NCBI GenBank assembly: GCA_017483945.1
Contig: JAFUUE010000069.1
Coordinates: 1 to 36,970, forward strand
From: Paludibacteraceae bacterium
Lineage (GTDB): Bacteria > Bacteroidota > Bacteroidia > Bacteroidales > Paludibacteraceae
Length of the DNA: 36,970 bases
Direction of reading: 5' to 3'
In this document: piece by piece, positions 25,305 to 33,602 of the stretch
How positions within the stretch are numbered: the first letter of the stretch is position 1
Layout of the letters: each line of letters starts with the position of its first letter
Program-made: the position numbers and the translations under genes
The notes under the pieces: model-generated
Database searches by the model: none
Seen by the model: the letters and a program-made list of their open reading frames with translations, nothing else
Told to the model about the DNA's origin: nothing

Positions 25305-25770
25305 CGTCCTTATGGCAGAAGCGGGCAAACCACGCCTTAATCTTGCGTATCTTCTCCTCGCGGAAGACGACACGCATGATAAAGAAGTTGACCACACCCG
25401 CAACGAGTATCGCGAACGCCCCACCCCACGCATCGCTCATGTTGAGCACCTGGATGCCGAGGGCGAGGAGTCCCATCTGCAAGAAATAATTGAACACGCG
25501 CGCGAGGGCGAACCCGCCGGCGTTCTTGAGGTTGGGCTTGCTCTGGAAGGTGTAGTAACTCGTGCCGAGGTAGTTATAGATAATCTCCAGCAGATAGGCC
25601 AGCGTAAAGGAGAAGCTGACCATCAGGTCGCCCTCCCAGCCCATGTGGGGGAAGAGCTTGATAAAGCCGTAGTAGAGCCCGTACTGTATGCACGTGCCGA
25701 GGTTACCTATAATCAGGAAGCGCACGACCGAGCGTGTCTCGGGCGGAAGATAGGAGGTAGGCAGTTTCAT
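25285..25770 (-). CDS. GtrA-family membrane protein
   Basis: A small membrane protein of 161 residues with four hydrophobic helices. It opens [20 protein letters not shown] and includes the GtrA pattern [19 protein letters not shown] followed by [11 protein letters not shown]. GtrA proteins are thought to assist transfer of lipid-linked sugars across the cytoplasmic membrane in glycosylation of surface polymers. There is no glycosyltransferase beside it; it lies between alaS and guaD with 4 and 20 bp overlaps, so its position may reflect only tight packing. The C-terminus is basic ([14 protein letters not shown]), then DDEDLSR. Confidence 0.88.
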   Translation of the reverse strand: MKLPTSYLPPETRSVVRFLIIGNLGTCIQYGLYYGFIKLFPHMGWEGDLMVSFSFTLAYLLEIIYNYLGTSYYTFQSKPNLKNAGGFALARVFNYFLQMGLLALGIQVLNMSDAWGGAFAILVAGVVNFFIMRVVFREEKIRKIKAWFARFCHKDDEDLSR

Positions 25771-28373
25771 TGCAGGATTTCATTAAGCATTTGTTGCATA
25801 GCATCTTGTAGTCCCTCCGCGTTGCGTCCGCCGGCGGTGGCCATCTGGGGCTGTCCTCCTCCGCCGCCTTGGATACAGCGTGCCGCCGACTTGATGATGG
25901 CGCCGGCGTTGAGTCCGGCCTCGACCATCGGTTGGCTCAGGAAGAGGGCTATCTGGGGTTTGCCGTCCTGGACGGTAGCCGCCACGAGGGCGAAGCGCAT
26001 GTCGGTGAAGCGTCCCTTGAGCAAGGGCAGGACGCTGCGTATCATTGCGTTATCGGCATCGCCCGTCATTTGCACGAGATGTACGCCGTTCACCACTTCG
26101 GCGCGTTCGATGATTCGGTCGCGGAACTGCTCGAGTTTCTGCGCCATGAACTCCTCGACCTGTTTCTTGAGTCCGGCGTTCTCGTCGATGGACTTGCGTA
26201 TAGCGCCGGCGAGGTCGGGCGCGTTGTTGAAGAGGGCGCGCAGGCCGGTGAGCATGTCCTGACCGGCATAGTAGAGCTCGTCGGCTTTGGCGGCTGTGAC
26301 GGCCTCTATACGGCGCACGCCGGCTGCGACGGAGGTCTCCATGACGATACGCACGGAGCCGATTTTGCCGGTAGAAGGCACATGGCATCCGCCGCACAGC
26401 TCGATGGACGGACCGTACTTGATGACGCGCACGTCGTCGCCGTATTTCTCGCCGAAGAGTGCCATAGCGCCCATCGCTTTGGCCTCGGCTATCGGCGTGT
26501 GGCGGCTCTCCTCGAGCGGCATATCCTCACGGATGAGGCGGTTGGCCAGACGCTCCACCTCGCGGAGCTCTTCGGGCGTCACTTTCTGGAAGTGGGAGAA
26601 GTCGAAGCGCAGGCTGTCGGCCGTGACGAGCGAGCCCTTCTGCTCCACGTGCCGGCCGAGCACTTGGCGCAGGGCGTAGTGGAGGATGTGGGTCGCCGTG
26701 TGGTTGCACATGATAGCCGCGCGGCGCTCGGCGTCCACCGTGGCGGTCAGTTCGCCGCCGAGGTCGTCGGGCAGTTCGCTGAGGATATGCACGGGGAGGT
26801 TGTTCTCGCGCTTGGTGTCGAGCACGCGCACATTGCCCAGCGTACCCGTGTCGCCGACCTCACCACCCATCTCCGCGTAGAAAGGCGTGTGGCTGAGCAC
26901 GACCTGATAGAAGGTCTTTCCCTTCTGCGACACCTGGCGGTAACGGAGGATATGCGTCGGGCAGGTCAGTCGGTCATAACCGACGAACTCCGTGTCCGCT
27001 TCGGCGAGCACGACCCAGTCGCCGAGGTCCTGTTTGTTGGCCTCGCGACCCATGGATTTCTGGTGCTCCAGGGCGCGGTTGTATTCGGCCTCGTTGGTGG
27101 TGAAGCCGTTCTCGCGGAGGATAAGCTCCGTGAGGTCGAGGGGGAAACCATACGTATCCTTGAGCGTGAAGACGTCCACGCCGGATATCTCGGTCTTGCC
27201 GGCCTTGCGGGCGTCGTCCATCAGGCGGTCGAGCAGTCCGATACCCTTGTCCAACGTGCGGAGGAAAGCCTCTTCCTCGGATTTGATGACGGGCACTATC
27301 TGCGCCTGCTGCTTGACGAGTTCGGGGTAGGCCTCGCCCATGTCGGCGATGAGTTGCGGCACCAGCCGGTAGAGGAACGCCTCGCGCATCTCCAGGAACG
27401 TATAGCCGTAGCGCACGGCGCGGCGGAGGATACGGCGGATGACATAGCCGGCCTTCTCGTTGGACGGCAGCTGGCCGTCGGTGATGGCGAAGGCGATGGT
27501 GCGGATATGGTCGGCGATGACGCGCATAGCGATGTCGGTCTTCTCATCTGCGCCATAGGTGCAGTGACATATCTCGCCTATCTTCTTGAGCATCGGCTGG
27601 AAGACGTCGGTGTCGTAGTTGGACGTCTTGCCCTGGATGGTACGGACGAGACGCTCGAAGCCCATGCCCGTGTCGATGACCTTCTTGGCAAGGGGCTCGA
27701 GGGAGCCGTCGGCCTTGCGGTTGAACTGCATGAACACGATGTTCCATATCTCGATGACCTGCGGGTGGTCCTTGTTGACCAGTTCGCGTCCCGGCACCTG
27801 GGCGCGCTCCTCGGCGGAGCGGCTGTCCACGTGTATCTCCGAGCAGGGGCCGCAGGGGCCTGTCTCCCCCATCTCCCAGAAGTTGTCGTGCTTGTTGCCG
27901 TTGAGGATATGGTCCGCAGGCAGGTGCTTGGCCCAGATGGCCGCCGCCTCGTCGTCACGGGCGAGCCCTTCCTCGGGCGAGCCCTCGAAGACGGTGGCAT
28001 AGAGGTTGGAGGGGTCTATCTTGAGCACATCGACGATATACTCCCACGCGAAATCAATCGCCTCTTGCTTGAAGTAATCGCCGAAGGACCAGTTGCCCAG
28101 CATCTCGAACATCGTATGGTGGTACGTGTCGTGGCCTACCTCCTCCAGGTCGTTATGCTTGCCCGAGACGCGCAGACATTTCTGGCTGTCTGCCACACGG
28201 GGATATTTGATGGGGTCGTTGCCGAGGATGATACCCTTCCAGGGGTTCATGCCGGCGTTGGTGAACATCAGGGTCGGGTCGTCTTTGATGACCATCGGTG
28301 CGGACGGCACCACTTGGTGACCCTTGGATGCCATAAAGTCCAAGAAGGACTGACGAATCTCTTTACTTGTCAC
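25767..28373 (-). CDS. alaS: Alanyl-tRNA synthetase
   Basis: Class II synthetase charging tRNA-Ala, 868 residues, full length. The aminoacylation domain carries [20 protein letters not shown] (about 75-94) and the editing domain has the zinc ligands His558, His562 (NHTATH) and Cys660, His664 (CGGCH). A coiled linker (about 695-760) and the C-terminal glycine-rich domain ([10 protein letters not shown]) complete it. The stop overlaps gtrA by 4 bp; pdxA ends 12 bp upstream. No T-box or other leader is seen. The antisense strand is open over much of the gene because of high GC at third positions and is not taken as coding. Confidence 0.98.
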   Translation of the reverse strand: MTSKEIRQSFLDFMASKGHQVVPSAPMVIKDDPTLMFTNAGMNPWKGIILGNDPIKYPRVADSQKCLRVSGKHNDLEEVGHDTYHHTMFEMLGNWSFGDYFKQEAIDFAWEYIVDVLKIDPSNLYATVFEGSPEEGLARDDEAAAIWAKHLPADHILNGNKHDNFWEMGETGPCGPCSEIHVDSRSAEERAQVPGRELVNKDHPQVIEIWNIVFMQFNRKADGSLEPLAKKVIDTGMGFERLVRTIQGKTSNYDTDVFQPMLKKIGEICHCTYGADEKTDIAMRVIADHIRTIAFAITDGQLPSNEKAGYVIRRILRRAVRYGYTFLEMREAFLYRLVPQLIADMGEAYPELVKQQAQIVPVIKSEEEAFLRTLDKGIGLLDRLMDDARKAGKTEISGVDVFTLKDTYGFPLDLTELILRENGFTTNEAEYNRALEHQKSMGREANKQDLGDWVVLAEADTEFVGYDRLTCPTHILRYRQVSQKGKTFYQVVLSHTPFYAEMGGEVGDTGTLGNVRVLDTKRENNLPVHILSELPDDLGGELTATVDAERRAAIMCNHTATHILHYALRQVLGRHVEQKGSLVTADSLRFDFSHFQKVTPEELREVERLANRLIREDMPLEESRHTPIAEAKAMGAMALFGEKYGDDVRVIKYGPSIELCGGCHVPSTGKIGSVRIVMETSVAAGVRRIEAVTAAKADELYYAGQDMLTGLRALFNNAPDLAGAIRKSIDENAGLKKQVEEFMAQKLEQFRDRIIERAEVVNGVHLVQMTGDADNAMIRSVLPLLKGRFTDMRFALVAATVQDGKPQIALFLSQPMVEAGLNAGAIIKSAARCIQGGGGGQPQMATAGGRNAEGLQDAMQQMLNEILQ

Positions 28374-28385
28374 GTTGCTTATGTT

Positions 28386-29531
28386 TTATTCAGTTATTTC
28401 TTTCTCACTGCCCGTCTCGGCGGCCTGTTTGTCTGCCGTAGCGGGGTCAAAGCGTTTCTCGAAGCGCTCGGGGCGTTCACGCGGCTCCTCGGGTTTGACG
28501 ACGAGCGGGTTGGCGTTTATCTCGGCGTTCCGTGCCCGCGTATGCAGCAGGTCGATAGCCATGCAGAGCGCATGACTGAAGCTCTGCGGGTCGGCGGTGT
28601 TCTTGCCGGCCAGGTCGTAGGCCGTGCCATGGTCGGGCGAGGTACGGATGATGCTCAAGCCGGCGGTGAAGTTGACGCCGTTCATGTCCAGCGACTTGAA
28701 GGGGATGAGCCCCTGGTCGTGATACATGGCCAGCACCGCATCGAAATGCACGTATTTGCCTGCGCCGAAGAAACCGTCTGCGGAATAGGGACCGACCGCG
28801 AGGATGCCCTCCTCGTTCGCCTTGGCGATAGCCGGCCGTATGATGGTCTGCTCCTCGGTGCCGATGAGGCCGTTGTCTCCGGCATGGGGGTTGAGCGCCA
28901 ACACGGCTATACGCGGGCGACGGATGGTGAAGTCGGTCTGCAGGGCCTTATTGAGCACGCGCAACTTGTGCAGGATACGCTCCTCGGTCACCATCCCCGC
29001 CACCTTGGCGATAGGCACATGGTTGCACACCAGCGCCACGCGCATCGGCTCGCTCACCATCATCATCAGGCTGCCGTCCGCCGCATCCTTGCCGAACAGG
29101 GAGGTCAGGTACTCGGTGTGGCCGGAGAAACGGAAGCGGTCCGACTGGATATTCTCCTTGTTGATAGGGGCGGTGACGAGTGCGTCCACCTTGCCGGCCT
29201 TCAGGTCCGCACTGGCGCGCTCCAGCGAGGCCAGAGCCGCCTGTCCGGCTTCGGGCGTTGAGACGCCTATCTGCACAGGGGTCTCATCGGGATAGCAGGT
29301 GATGAGGTTGAGCCGGCCGTCCTTCGCCTGACGGGGGTCGTCGATGAGGTTGAACTGGATATTGTGGTACTCCTCGCTGAGCGTGTGCGCATGGATACGC
29401 GCTATCTTCGCGTTACCATAGACCACGGGACGGCATATCTCGCAGATATGCGGGTCGGCGATACCCTTGAGGACAATCTCGTAGCCTACGCCGTTGATGT
29501 CGCCGGCGGTGATTGCTATTGTCGGTTTCAT
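28386..29531 (-). CDS. pdxA: 4-hydroxythreonine-4-phosphate dehydrogenase
   Basis: NAD-dependent step of the DXP-dependent pyridoxal phosphate route. Starts MKPTIAITAGDINGVGYEIV. Metal-binding histidines are in CNHVPIAKV, LNPHAGDNG and MYHDQGLIPFK, the three standard sites; TSPDHGTAYDLAGK is also typical. The protein has 381 residues, longer than the usual 330-360, because of a charged tail (from about 348, rich in Glu, Arg and Pro) after the conserved domain. Start overlaps the nitroreductase stop by 4 bp. pdxJ, its usual partner, is not in the window. Confidence 0.95.
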   Translation of the reverse strand: MKPTIAITAGDINGVGYEIVLKGIADPHICEICRPVVYGNAKIARIHAHTLSEEYHNIQFNLIDDPRQAKDGRLNLITCYPDETPVQIGVSTPEAGQAALASLERASADLKAGKVDALVTAPINKENIQSDRFRFSGHTEYLTSLFGKDAADGSLMMMVSEPMRVALVCNHVPIAKVAGMVTEERILHKLRVLNKALQTDFTIRRPRIAVLALNPHAGDNGLIGTEEQTIIRPAIAKANEEGILAVGPYSADGFFGAGKYVHFDAVLAMYHDQGLIPFKSLDMNGVNFTAGLSIIRTSPDHGTAYDLAGKNTADPQSFSHALCMAIDLLHTRARNAEINANPLVVKPEEPRERPERFEKRFDPATADKQAAETGSEKEITE

Positions 29532-30046
29532 ATATTCGATTGAATTACTTTGTCGTATTGTAGTTTGTCGAAGTCATAGGATCGGCGCTGCTCGTCGGGA
29601 TGTCCGAGCGAGACGACGCACAGGATAGTGAGCCCCTCGGGCACGGCCGCCGCCTCACGTATCAACTGCTCCGCCCCTTCGCGCCCATAGACCTGGCACC
29701 AGCATGCGCCCAGTCCCAGGTCGGCAGCCGCCAGCAGCATGTTCTGCGCAGCGATAGCGCCGTCGCACTGCCATGTGTCCGTGAGCGAGGCATCCAGCGC
29801 TACGACAATGCCGGCCGCTGCCGTGTCGAACATTTGACTGCCATACGTGCGGCAGCCCGCCATCCGCCGAAGCACGGCCCGGTCCGTGACCACAACAAAG
29901 CGCCATGGGTTGATGCGCTTACCGGACGGCGACATCAACGCACAGCGCAGGATATAATCCAACTGCTCTTGCGTCAGCGGCTCCTCTGTATATTTGCGAA
30001 TAGACCGCCGGAGGCGGCATAGCTCCTGAAAATTCTGCATAACCAA
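29528..30046 (-). CDS. Nitroreductase-family FMN oxidoreductase
   Basis: A flavin-dependent NAD(P)H oxidoreductase of the nitroreductase superfamily, 172 residues. The FMN phosphate-binding N-terminus is present as RRSIRKYTEEPLTQEQLDYI, followed by SPSGKRINPWRFVVV, and a C-terminal flavin contact region AAADLGLGACWCQVYG. Physiological substrate is unknown. Start is either MVMQNF or the third residue. First gene of the operon with pdxA, alaS, gtrA, guaD and lplA; promoter at 30114-30144, leader about 60 nt. Confidence 0.88.
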   Translation of the reverse strand: MVMQNFQELCRLRRSIRKYTEEPLTQEQLDYILRCALMSPSGKRINPWRFVVVTDRAVLRRMAGCRTYGSQMFDTAAAGIVVALDASLTDTWQCDGAIAAQNMLLAAADLGLGACWCQVYGREGAEQLIREAAAVPEGLTILCVVSLGHPDEQRRSYDFDKLQYDKVIQSNI

Positions 30047-30113
30047 CCGGATTTGAGCACAAGACGATGCCGCGCCGCGGGAGCACGGGCGAGGGTCTTG
30101 TCAAACGTGGGTG

Positions 30114-30144
30114 CAAAGTTACGCATTTTTTTTCATATACGCAA
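30114..30144 (-). promoter_or_regulatory. Bacteroidetes promoter of the nitroreductase-lplA operon
   Basis: Minus strand -7 TAACTTTG (30114-30121) and -33 TTGC (30141-30144), 19 bp apart. It is the only canonical promoter seen for the six overlapping genes down to 23416. Confidence 0.75.
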
Positions 30145-30220
30145 CCCATAACCGCTTTTTATTCCCTTTTCCGGAAGAATAGCCGGCGGCGCATCTGCCT
30201 CCGCCCAAAACATAGAGGCT

Positions 30221-30248
30221 AAAAAAAATCGCCCCGAAGAGCGATTTT
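30221..30248 (-). terminator. Intrinsic terminator of serS with UUCG loop
   Basis: In minus-strand RNA a 10-bp stem (30239-30248 with 30225-30234, one U-G pair) closes a UUCG tetraloop with a C-G pair, followed by U8 (A-tract 30221-30228). It is 35 bp past the serS stop. Confidence 0.9.
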
Positions 30249-30282
30249 CTTTGCCTCTGCATCAGCACCCGGCCGCTGCACC

Positions 30283-31662
30283 TCAGCGAATCATGTCGCC
30301 TCCGAAGTACGGCTGCAGGGCGGCGGGGATACGGATGCCCTCTGCGCACTGGTTGTTCTCCAGCAGGGCCGCCACGATACGCGGCAGCGCCAAGGCCGAA
30401 CCGTTCAGCGTGTGGCAGAGCGTCACCTTCTTGTCCTCCGCACGGCGGTAGCGGCAGTGCAGACGGTTAGCCTGATAGGTGTCGAAATTGCTGGTGCTGG
30501 ACACCTCCAGCCAGCGGTGCTGCGCCTCGCTATAGACCTCAAAATCATAGCACAACGCGGCCGTGAACGACATATCACCGCCGGACAGACGCAGGATGCG
30601 GTAGGGCAGCTCCAGTTTCTGCAGCAGGCCCTCGACATGCGCTAACATCTCCTTGTGCGAGGCGTCGGAGTGCTCCGGCGTATCGATGCGGACAATCTCT
30701 ATCTTGCTGAATTCGTGCAGACGGTTCAGTCCGCGCACATCCTTGCCGTACGAGCCTGCCTCGCGGCGGAAGCACTCGGTATAGGCGCAGTTCTTGATGG
30801 GCAGGTCTTTCTCGTCGATGATGACGTCGCGGTAGAGGTTCGTCACCGGCACCTCCGCCGTCGGAATCAGGTACAGGTCGTCCACCTCACAGTGGTACAT
30901 CTGTCCCTCCTTGTCAGGCAGCTGGCCCGTGCCGTAACCGGAGGCCTGGTTGACCACCGTCGGCGGCATAATCTCCGTGTAGCCGGCCTTGTTCGCCTCG
31001 GCCAGGAAGAAGTTGATGAGTGCGCGCTGCAGGCGTGCACCCTGGCCGATATAGACGGGGAAACCGGCGCCCGATATCTTCACGCCCAGGTCGAAGTCGA
31101 TGAGGTTATACTTCTTCGCCAGGTCCCAGTGAGGGGCGAGAGGCTCACCACCCGTATTCTTCGACAGGCGGTCGTCTGCAATCGCCTCGTCGGTAGCGGT
31201 ATCCCAGTCGCGGAGTGCGACGGCACCGTCCTTGGCGATGGCGTCAATCATGGTCTGGTTGGGCCAGTTGCCGATTGTGACGGCCAGGTTATCCTCCGCC
31301 GAAGAGCCTTCGGGCACGATGTCGTACGGGATATTCGGGATAGTGAGCAGCAGCGCCGTCTGGGCCTTCTCCGCCTCGGCCATCTCGGCCTCGTAGCGGG
31401 CGATGTCCGCCTTCAGCTGACCGGTCTGCGCCTTGGCTGCCTCGGCCTCCTCGCGCTTGCCCTGCGCCATGAGCCGGCCTATCGACTTGGAGATACGGTT
31501 CATCTCCGCCTGCGCATTATCCTTCTGTACCTGAGCGCCTTTGCGCTCCGCATCCAGGGTCAGCACACGCGCTATCGCGTCCGCCGCATCCGCAAAATGC
31601 TTCTTCTCGAGGCCGGCTATCACATGCGCCTTGTCCTCGTATATCTGTTTGAGTGTAAGCAT
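30283..31662 (-). CDS. serS: Seryl-tRNA synthetase
   Basis: Class II synthetase charging tRNA-Ser, 459 residues, full length but slightly longer than the usual 425. It starts MLTLKQIYEDKAHVIAGLEK; residues about 35-110 form the two-helix coiled coil that grips tRNA. Motif 2 is CFRREAGSYGKDVRGLNRLH with the catalytic Arg; motif 3 is LNGSALALPRIVAALLENNQ. The C-terminus RIPAALQPYFGGDMIR is standard. It follows rpmA by 112 bp and ends at the UUCG terminator, so rplU-rpmA-serS is probably one unit with partial attenuation at the hairpin 31715-31754. Confidence 0.97.
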   Translation of the reverse strand: MLTLKQIYEDKAHVIAGLEKKHFADAADAIARVLTLDAERKGAQVQKDNAQAEMNRISKSIGRLMAQGKREEAEAAKAQTGQLKADIARYEAEMAEAEKAQTALLLTIPNIPYDIVPEGSSAEDNLAVTIGNWPNQTMIDAIAKDGAVALRDWDTATDEAIADDRLSKNTGGEPLAPHWDLAKKYNLIDFDLGVKISGAGFPVYIGQGARLQRALINFFLAEANKAGYTEIMPPTVVNQASGYGTGQLPDKEGQMYHCEVDDLYLIPTAEVPVTNLYRDVIIDEKDLPIKNCAYTECFRREAGSYGKDVRGLNRLHEFSKIEIVRIDTPEHSDASHKEMLAHVEGLLQKLELPYRILRLSGGDMSFTAALCYDFEVYSEAQHRWLEVSSTSNFDTYQANRLHCRYRRAEDKKVTLCHTLNGSALALPRIVAALLENNQCAEGIRIPAALQPYFGGDMIR

Positions 31663-31714
31663 GGTGTATTGTTCATTCCGGGCACAAGGCCCTGTTCGTA
31701 TCGTTATAAAAGAA

Positions 31715-31754
31715 TAATCTCCCGCCGAATGCCGAAGCCCTCGGAAGGAGATTA
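31715..31754 (-). terminator. Possible attenuating hairpin between rpmA and serS
   Basis: Outer stem TAATCTCC (31715-31722) with GGAGATTA (31747-31754), inner stem CCGA/TCGG (31732-31735 with 31741-31744). On the minus strand it is followed by ATTCTTTT, a weak U-tract. It lies 20 bp after the rpmA stop. Confidence 0.45.
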
Positions 31755-31774
31755 AGTGGTTGTCCCCAAGCCGA

Positions 31775-32038
31775 TTAAGCTTCTGTTACCGGCTCGATAG
31801 AGACATAGGAGCGATTGTTCTTCTTGCGACGGAAGGTCACAATGCCGTCTTTCAGCGCATAGAGCGTGTGGTCACTGCCCATACCCATGTGCTCACCGGG
31901 ATAGTGCACCGTACCACGCTGACGTACAATGATGTTACCTGCCTTTGCAAACTGTCCGCCCCAGATCTTCACGCCAAGGCGTTTGCTTTCTGATTCACGA
32001 CCGTTCTTAGAACTGCCGACACCTTTCTTATGTGCCAT
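31775..32038 (-). CDS. rpmA: 50S ribosomal protein L27
   Basis: The protein has 87 residues and starts [20 protein letters not shown], the invariant L27 N-terminus that reaches the peptidyl-transferase centre; there is no Firmicutes-type N-terminal extension. [20 protein letters not shown] and [17 protein letters not shown] match the family. It lies 45 bp downstream of rplU, the usual L21-L27 pair. Confidence 0.98.
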   Translation of the reverse strand: MAHKKGVGSSKNGRESESKRLGVKIWGGQFAKAGNIIVRQRGTVHYPGEHMGMGSDHTLYALKDGIVTFRRKKNNRSYVSIEPVTEA

Positions 32039-32083
32039 AATCTACTGTCTTTTAAGCATTAAACATTTAACATTCAACAGAGA

Positions 32084-32401
32084 TTACGCGATAATCTCTT
32101 TTAGCAACAGGTCCGTCAGGTTCTGACGATGACCGTTCAGTTTGCGATAGCCCTTGCGGCGTTTCTTGTGGAAGACCAGAATCTTCTCGCCACGGCACTC
32201 GTTGTCAAGCACTTCGCAGACAACCTTTGCGCCCTCAACGACGGGAGTTCCCACTTTCACCTTGCCGTCGTTCTCGACGAGCAGCACGTTCTCAAACGTC
32301 ACTTCCTGACCCTTCTCCAGGCCCTCCATGCGATTGATGAACAGTTTCTTGCCAGCCTCTACGCGGAACTGCTGGCCTTTCATTTCTACAATTGCGTACA
32401 T
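32084..32401 (-). CDS. rplU: 50S ribosomal protein L21
   Basis: The protein has 105 residues: [20 protein letters not shown] and the RNA-binding end [18 protein letters not shown] are standard for L21. It is the first gene of rplU-rpmA-serS. The nearest promoter (32644-32674) gives a leader of about 235 nt that contains a 33-bp tandem repeat, long for a ribosomal protein gene and a candidate for regulation. Confidence 0.98.
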   Translation of the reverse strand: MYAIVEMKGQQFRVEAGKKLFINRMEGLEKGQEVTFENVLLVENDGKVKVGTPVVEGAKVVCEVLDNECRGEKILVFHKKRRKGYRKLNGHRQNLTDLLLKEIIA

Positions 32402-32455
32402 TGATTTATAATGTATTAAGTTACATCGTGCAGGCGGCTTGACAGGTCTTTGGCG

Positions 32456-32560
32456 CTGCTGACGCCCTCTTCCCTCTGCGACTTCGGTGTGCTAACACCC
32501 TCTGTCCAATGTGACTTCGGTGTGCTAACATCCTCTGTCCTGTGTGACTTCGAGAGGCAA
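32456..32560. repeat. 33-bp tandem repeat in the rplU leader
   Basis: Units 32478-32510 and 32511-32543 differ only slightly; a partial copy begins at 32544 (GTGACTTCG) and a diverged partial copy precedes from about 32456. The period is exactly 33 bp, three times the 11-bp unit seen elsewhere in the window. On the minus strand the repeat would encode an 11-residue motif ending LAHRS, but no start codon fits the promoter, so I do not call a gene. Confidence 0.8.
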
Positions 32561-32643
32561 GCCCCCTTTGTCTCTTCGGAAATACGGCGGTCTCATACGC
32601 TGCCTGTGGCGTCTTTCGGTAGAGCCTGGCGCGAAAAAGCATG

Positions 32644-32674
32644 CAAAGGTACAACAATTATTTCACATACGCAA
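32644..32674 (-). promoter_or_regulatory. Bacteroidetes promoter of rplU-rpmA-serS
   Basis: Minus strand -7 TACCTTTG (32644-32651) and -33 TTGC (32671-32674), 19 bp apart. The predicted start is near 32638. Confidence 0.75.
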
Positions 32675-32758
32675 GAGTTCCCCGCTTTTTTCTGCAAAAA
32701 AATCTCCACCCCACCCCCTCCCTCCCCTTTTCCGCCCTCTCCCTACCCCCTTCCGCTC

Positions 32759-32917
32759 CGTTACCTGACCGTTATCTGACCGTTACCTGACCGTTACCTG
32801 ACCCTACCTGGGACGCGGGCGGCTCGCCCGCGGATGACCGGAACGGGCAGGGCATCAGGTTTTACTACACCTCTTGCGTCTGATGACGCATCCGCGGGCG
32901 AGCCGCCCGCGTCCCAG
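32759..32917. repeat. 11-bp array followed by a 29-bp perfect inverted repeat
   Basis: Four 11-bp units CGTTACCTGAC (one with a T) at 32759-32802. Then a perfect 29-bp inverted repeat: 32808-32836 with 32889-32917, separated by 52 bp. Each arm contains its own GCGGGC/GCCCGC hairpin. The array and the first bases of the arm (CCTGGGACGCGGGCG) are shared with 9096-9146. Confidence 0.92.
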
Positions 32918-33011
32918 AAGAGTCCAATGAAACGGAGTGCTCGGATGATGTTTTCGACTTTGGACTTTGGACCTTCGGCTTTCGTCTATCCGCCTCATTA
33001 TCAGAACGCGC

Positions 33012-33165
33012 AACAGACCTGGAACAGACCTGGAACAGAGCTGACCCATTCATTTCCCTATCAATCAGGCAAATCCGACCCCCAGCATCGTTCCAGCTTC
33101 GTTCCGGCATCGCTCCAGGTACGGGTCAGGTTCGGGTCAGGTTCGGGTCAGGTTCGGGTCAGGTT
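33012..33165. repeat. Two 11-bp arrays in inverted arrangement
   Basis: Left: AACAGACCTGG at 33012-33022 and 33023-33033, then a variant to 33044. Right: seven contiguous 11-mers from 33089 to 33165, grading from CGTTCCAGCTT through CGCTCCAGGTA to four exact copies of CGGGTCAGGTT (33122-33165). The last is the reverse complement of the CGAACCTGACC type at 23269, in shifted register. Confidence 0.9.
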
Positions 33166-33255
33166 CGGGTTTCCCCACGCATCGCGCCCCTCCCCTAACA
33201 AAAAAAACACACCACGGGGGCAGGGTGTAGGGTTGGAGGTTTATAAAACTCTCTT

Positions 33256-33308
33256 CACCCGCGCACGCGGGGATATTATAGTAACGCGTATTATCGCGCG
33301 CGCGGGTG
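33256..33308. repeat. Inverted repeat with alternating CG tract
   Basis: CACCCGCGC (33256-33264) and GCGCGGGTG (33300-33308) with an AT-rich middle. The right arm continues a (CG)5 run at 33295-33304, a sequence prone to the Z form. No gene is associated; it is part of the 1.2-kb gap 32402-33602, in which I see no convincing coding sequence. Confidence 0.6.
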
Positions 33309-33381
33309 TATATAAATCCCGATAAAGGCGCCACCCTGCGGACTTTCGGAGCGAGTTCCTCGGCGAAGAAAGGGCTCTTTT

Positions 33382-33475
33382 TGGGTGTAACCTTTCGCAA
33401 CGTTACACCCACCCTACACCCAACCCTACACCCAACCCTACACCCAACCCTACACCCAACCCTACACCCGGTCCT
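33382..33475. repeat. 12-bp tandem array upstream of the glnN promoter
   Basis: A 10-bp inverted repeat (33382-33391 with 33402-33411, containing GGGTGTAAC/GTTACACCC) leads into ACACCCAACCCT repeated four times exactly (33416-33463) with imperfect units at both ends (33405-33415 and 33464-33475). It ends 35 bp before the -33 box of the glnN promoter, so it is not transcribed with glnN; an upstream regulatory role is possible. Confidence 0.88.
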
Positions 33476-33509
33476 ACAAGGCCGCCCGCAAAAAAAGTGC
33501 ACCTGCCTC

Positions 33510-33540
33510 TTGCATATATGCATTTTTTGTTGTACCTTTG
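33510..33540 (+). promoter_or_regulatory. Bacteroidetes promoter of glnN
   Basis: -33 TTGC (33510-33513) and -7 TACCTTTG (33533-33540), 19 bp apart. The leader to the ATG at 33603 is about 57 nt. The promoter position excludes a longer protein start upstream. Confidence 0.78.
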
Positions 33541-33602
33541 CGTCGAAATTACGACAATTTCTCAATTTAATCCGATTAAAAACCAAAAACAACCTCTTTT
33601 TT

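Noticed and set aside
25869-29261. Very long plus-strand open frame (1130 codons) over alaS and pdxA
   Set aside because: Both minus-strand genes are intact and conserved; the antisense frame follows from high GC at third codon positions and has no recognisable domain.
32421-32657. Small minus-strand gene with 11-residue repeats
   Set aside because: The first Met precedes the -7 box, the next falls at the predicted transcription start, and the sequence has no family resemblance; treated as rplU leader.
33306-33602. N-terminal extension of glutamine synthetase with TLHP repeats
   Set aside because: The frame is open through the 12-bp array, but the promoter at 33510-33540 lies downstream of it and the protein family starts at MANIRFEAL (33603).
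32402-33602. Hidden gene or decayed mobile element with transposase
   Set aside because: No open frame in this gap has sensible composition or motif; the content is repeats and inverted repeats only.
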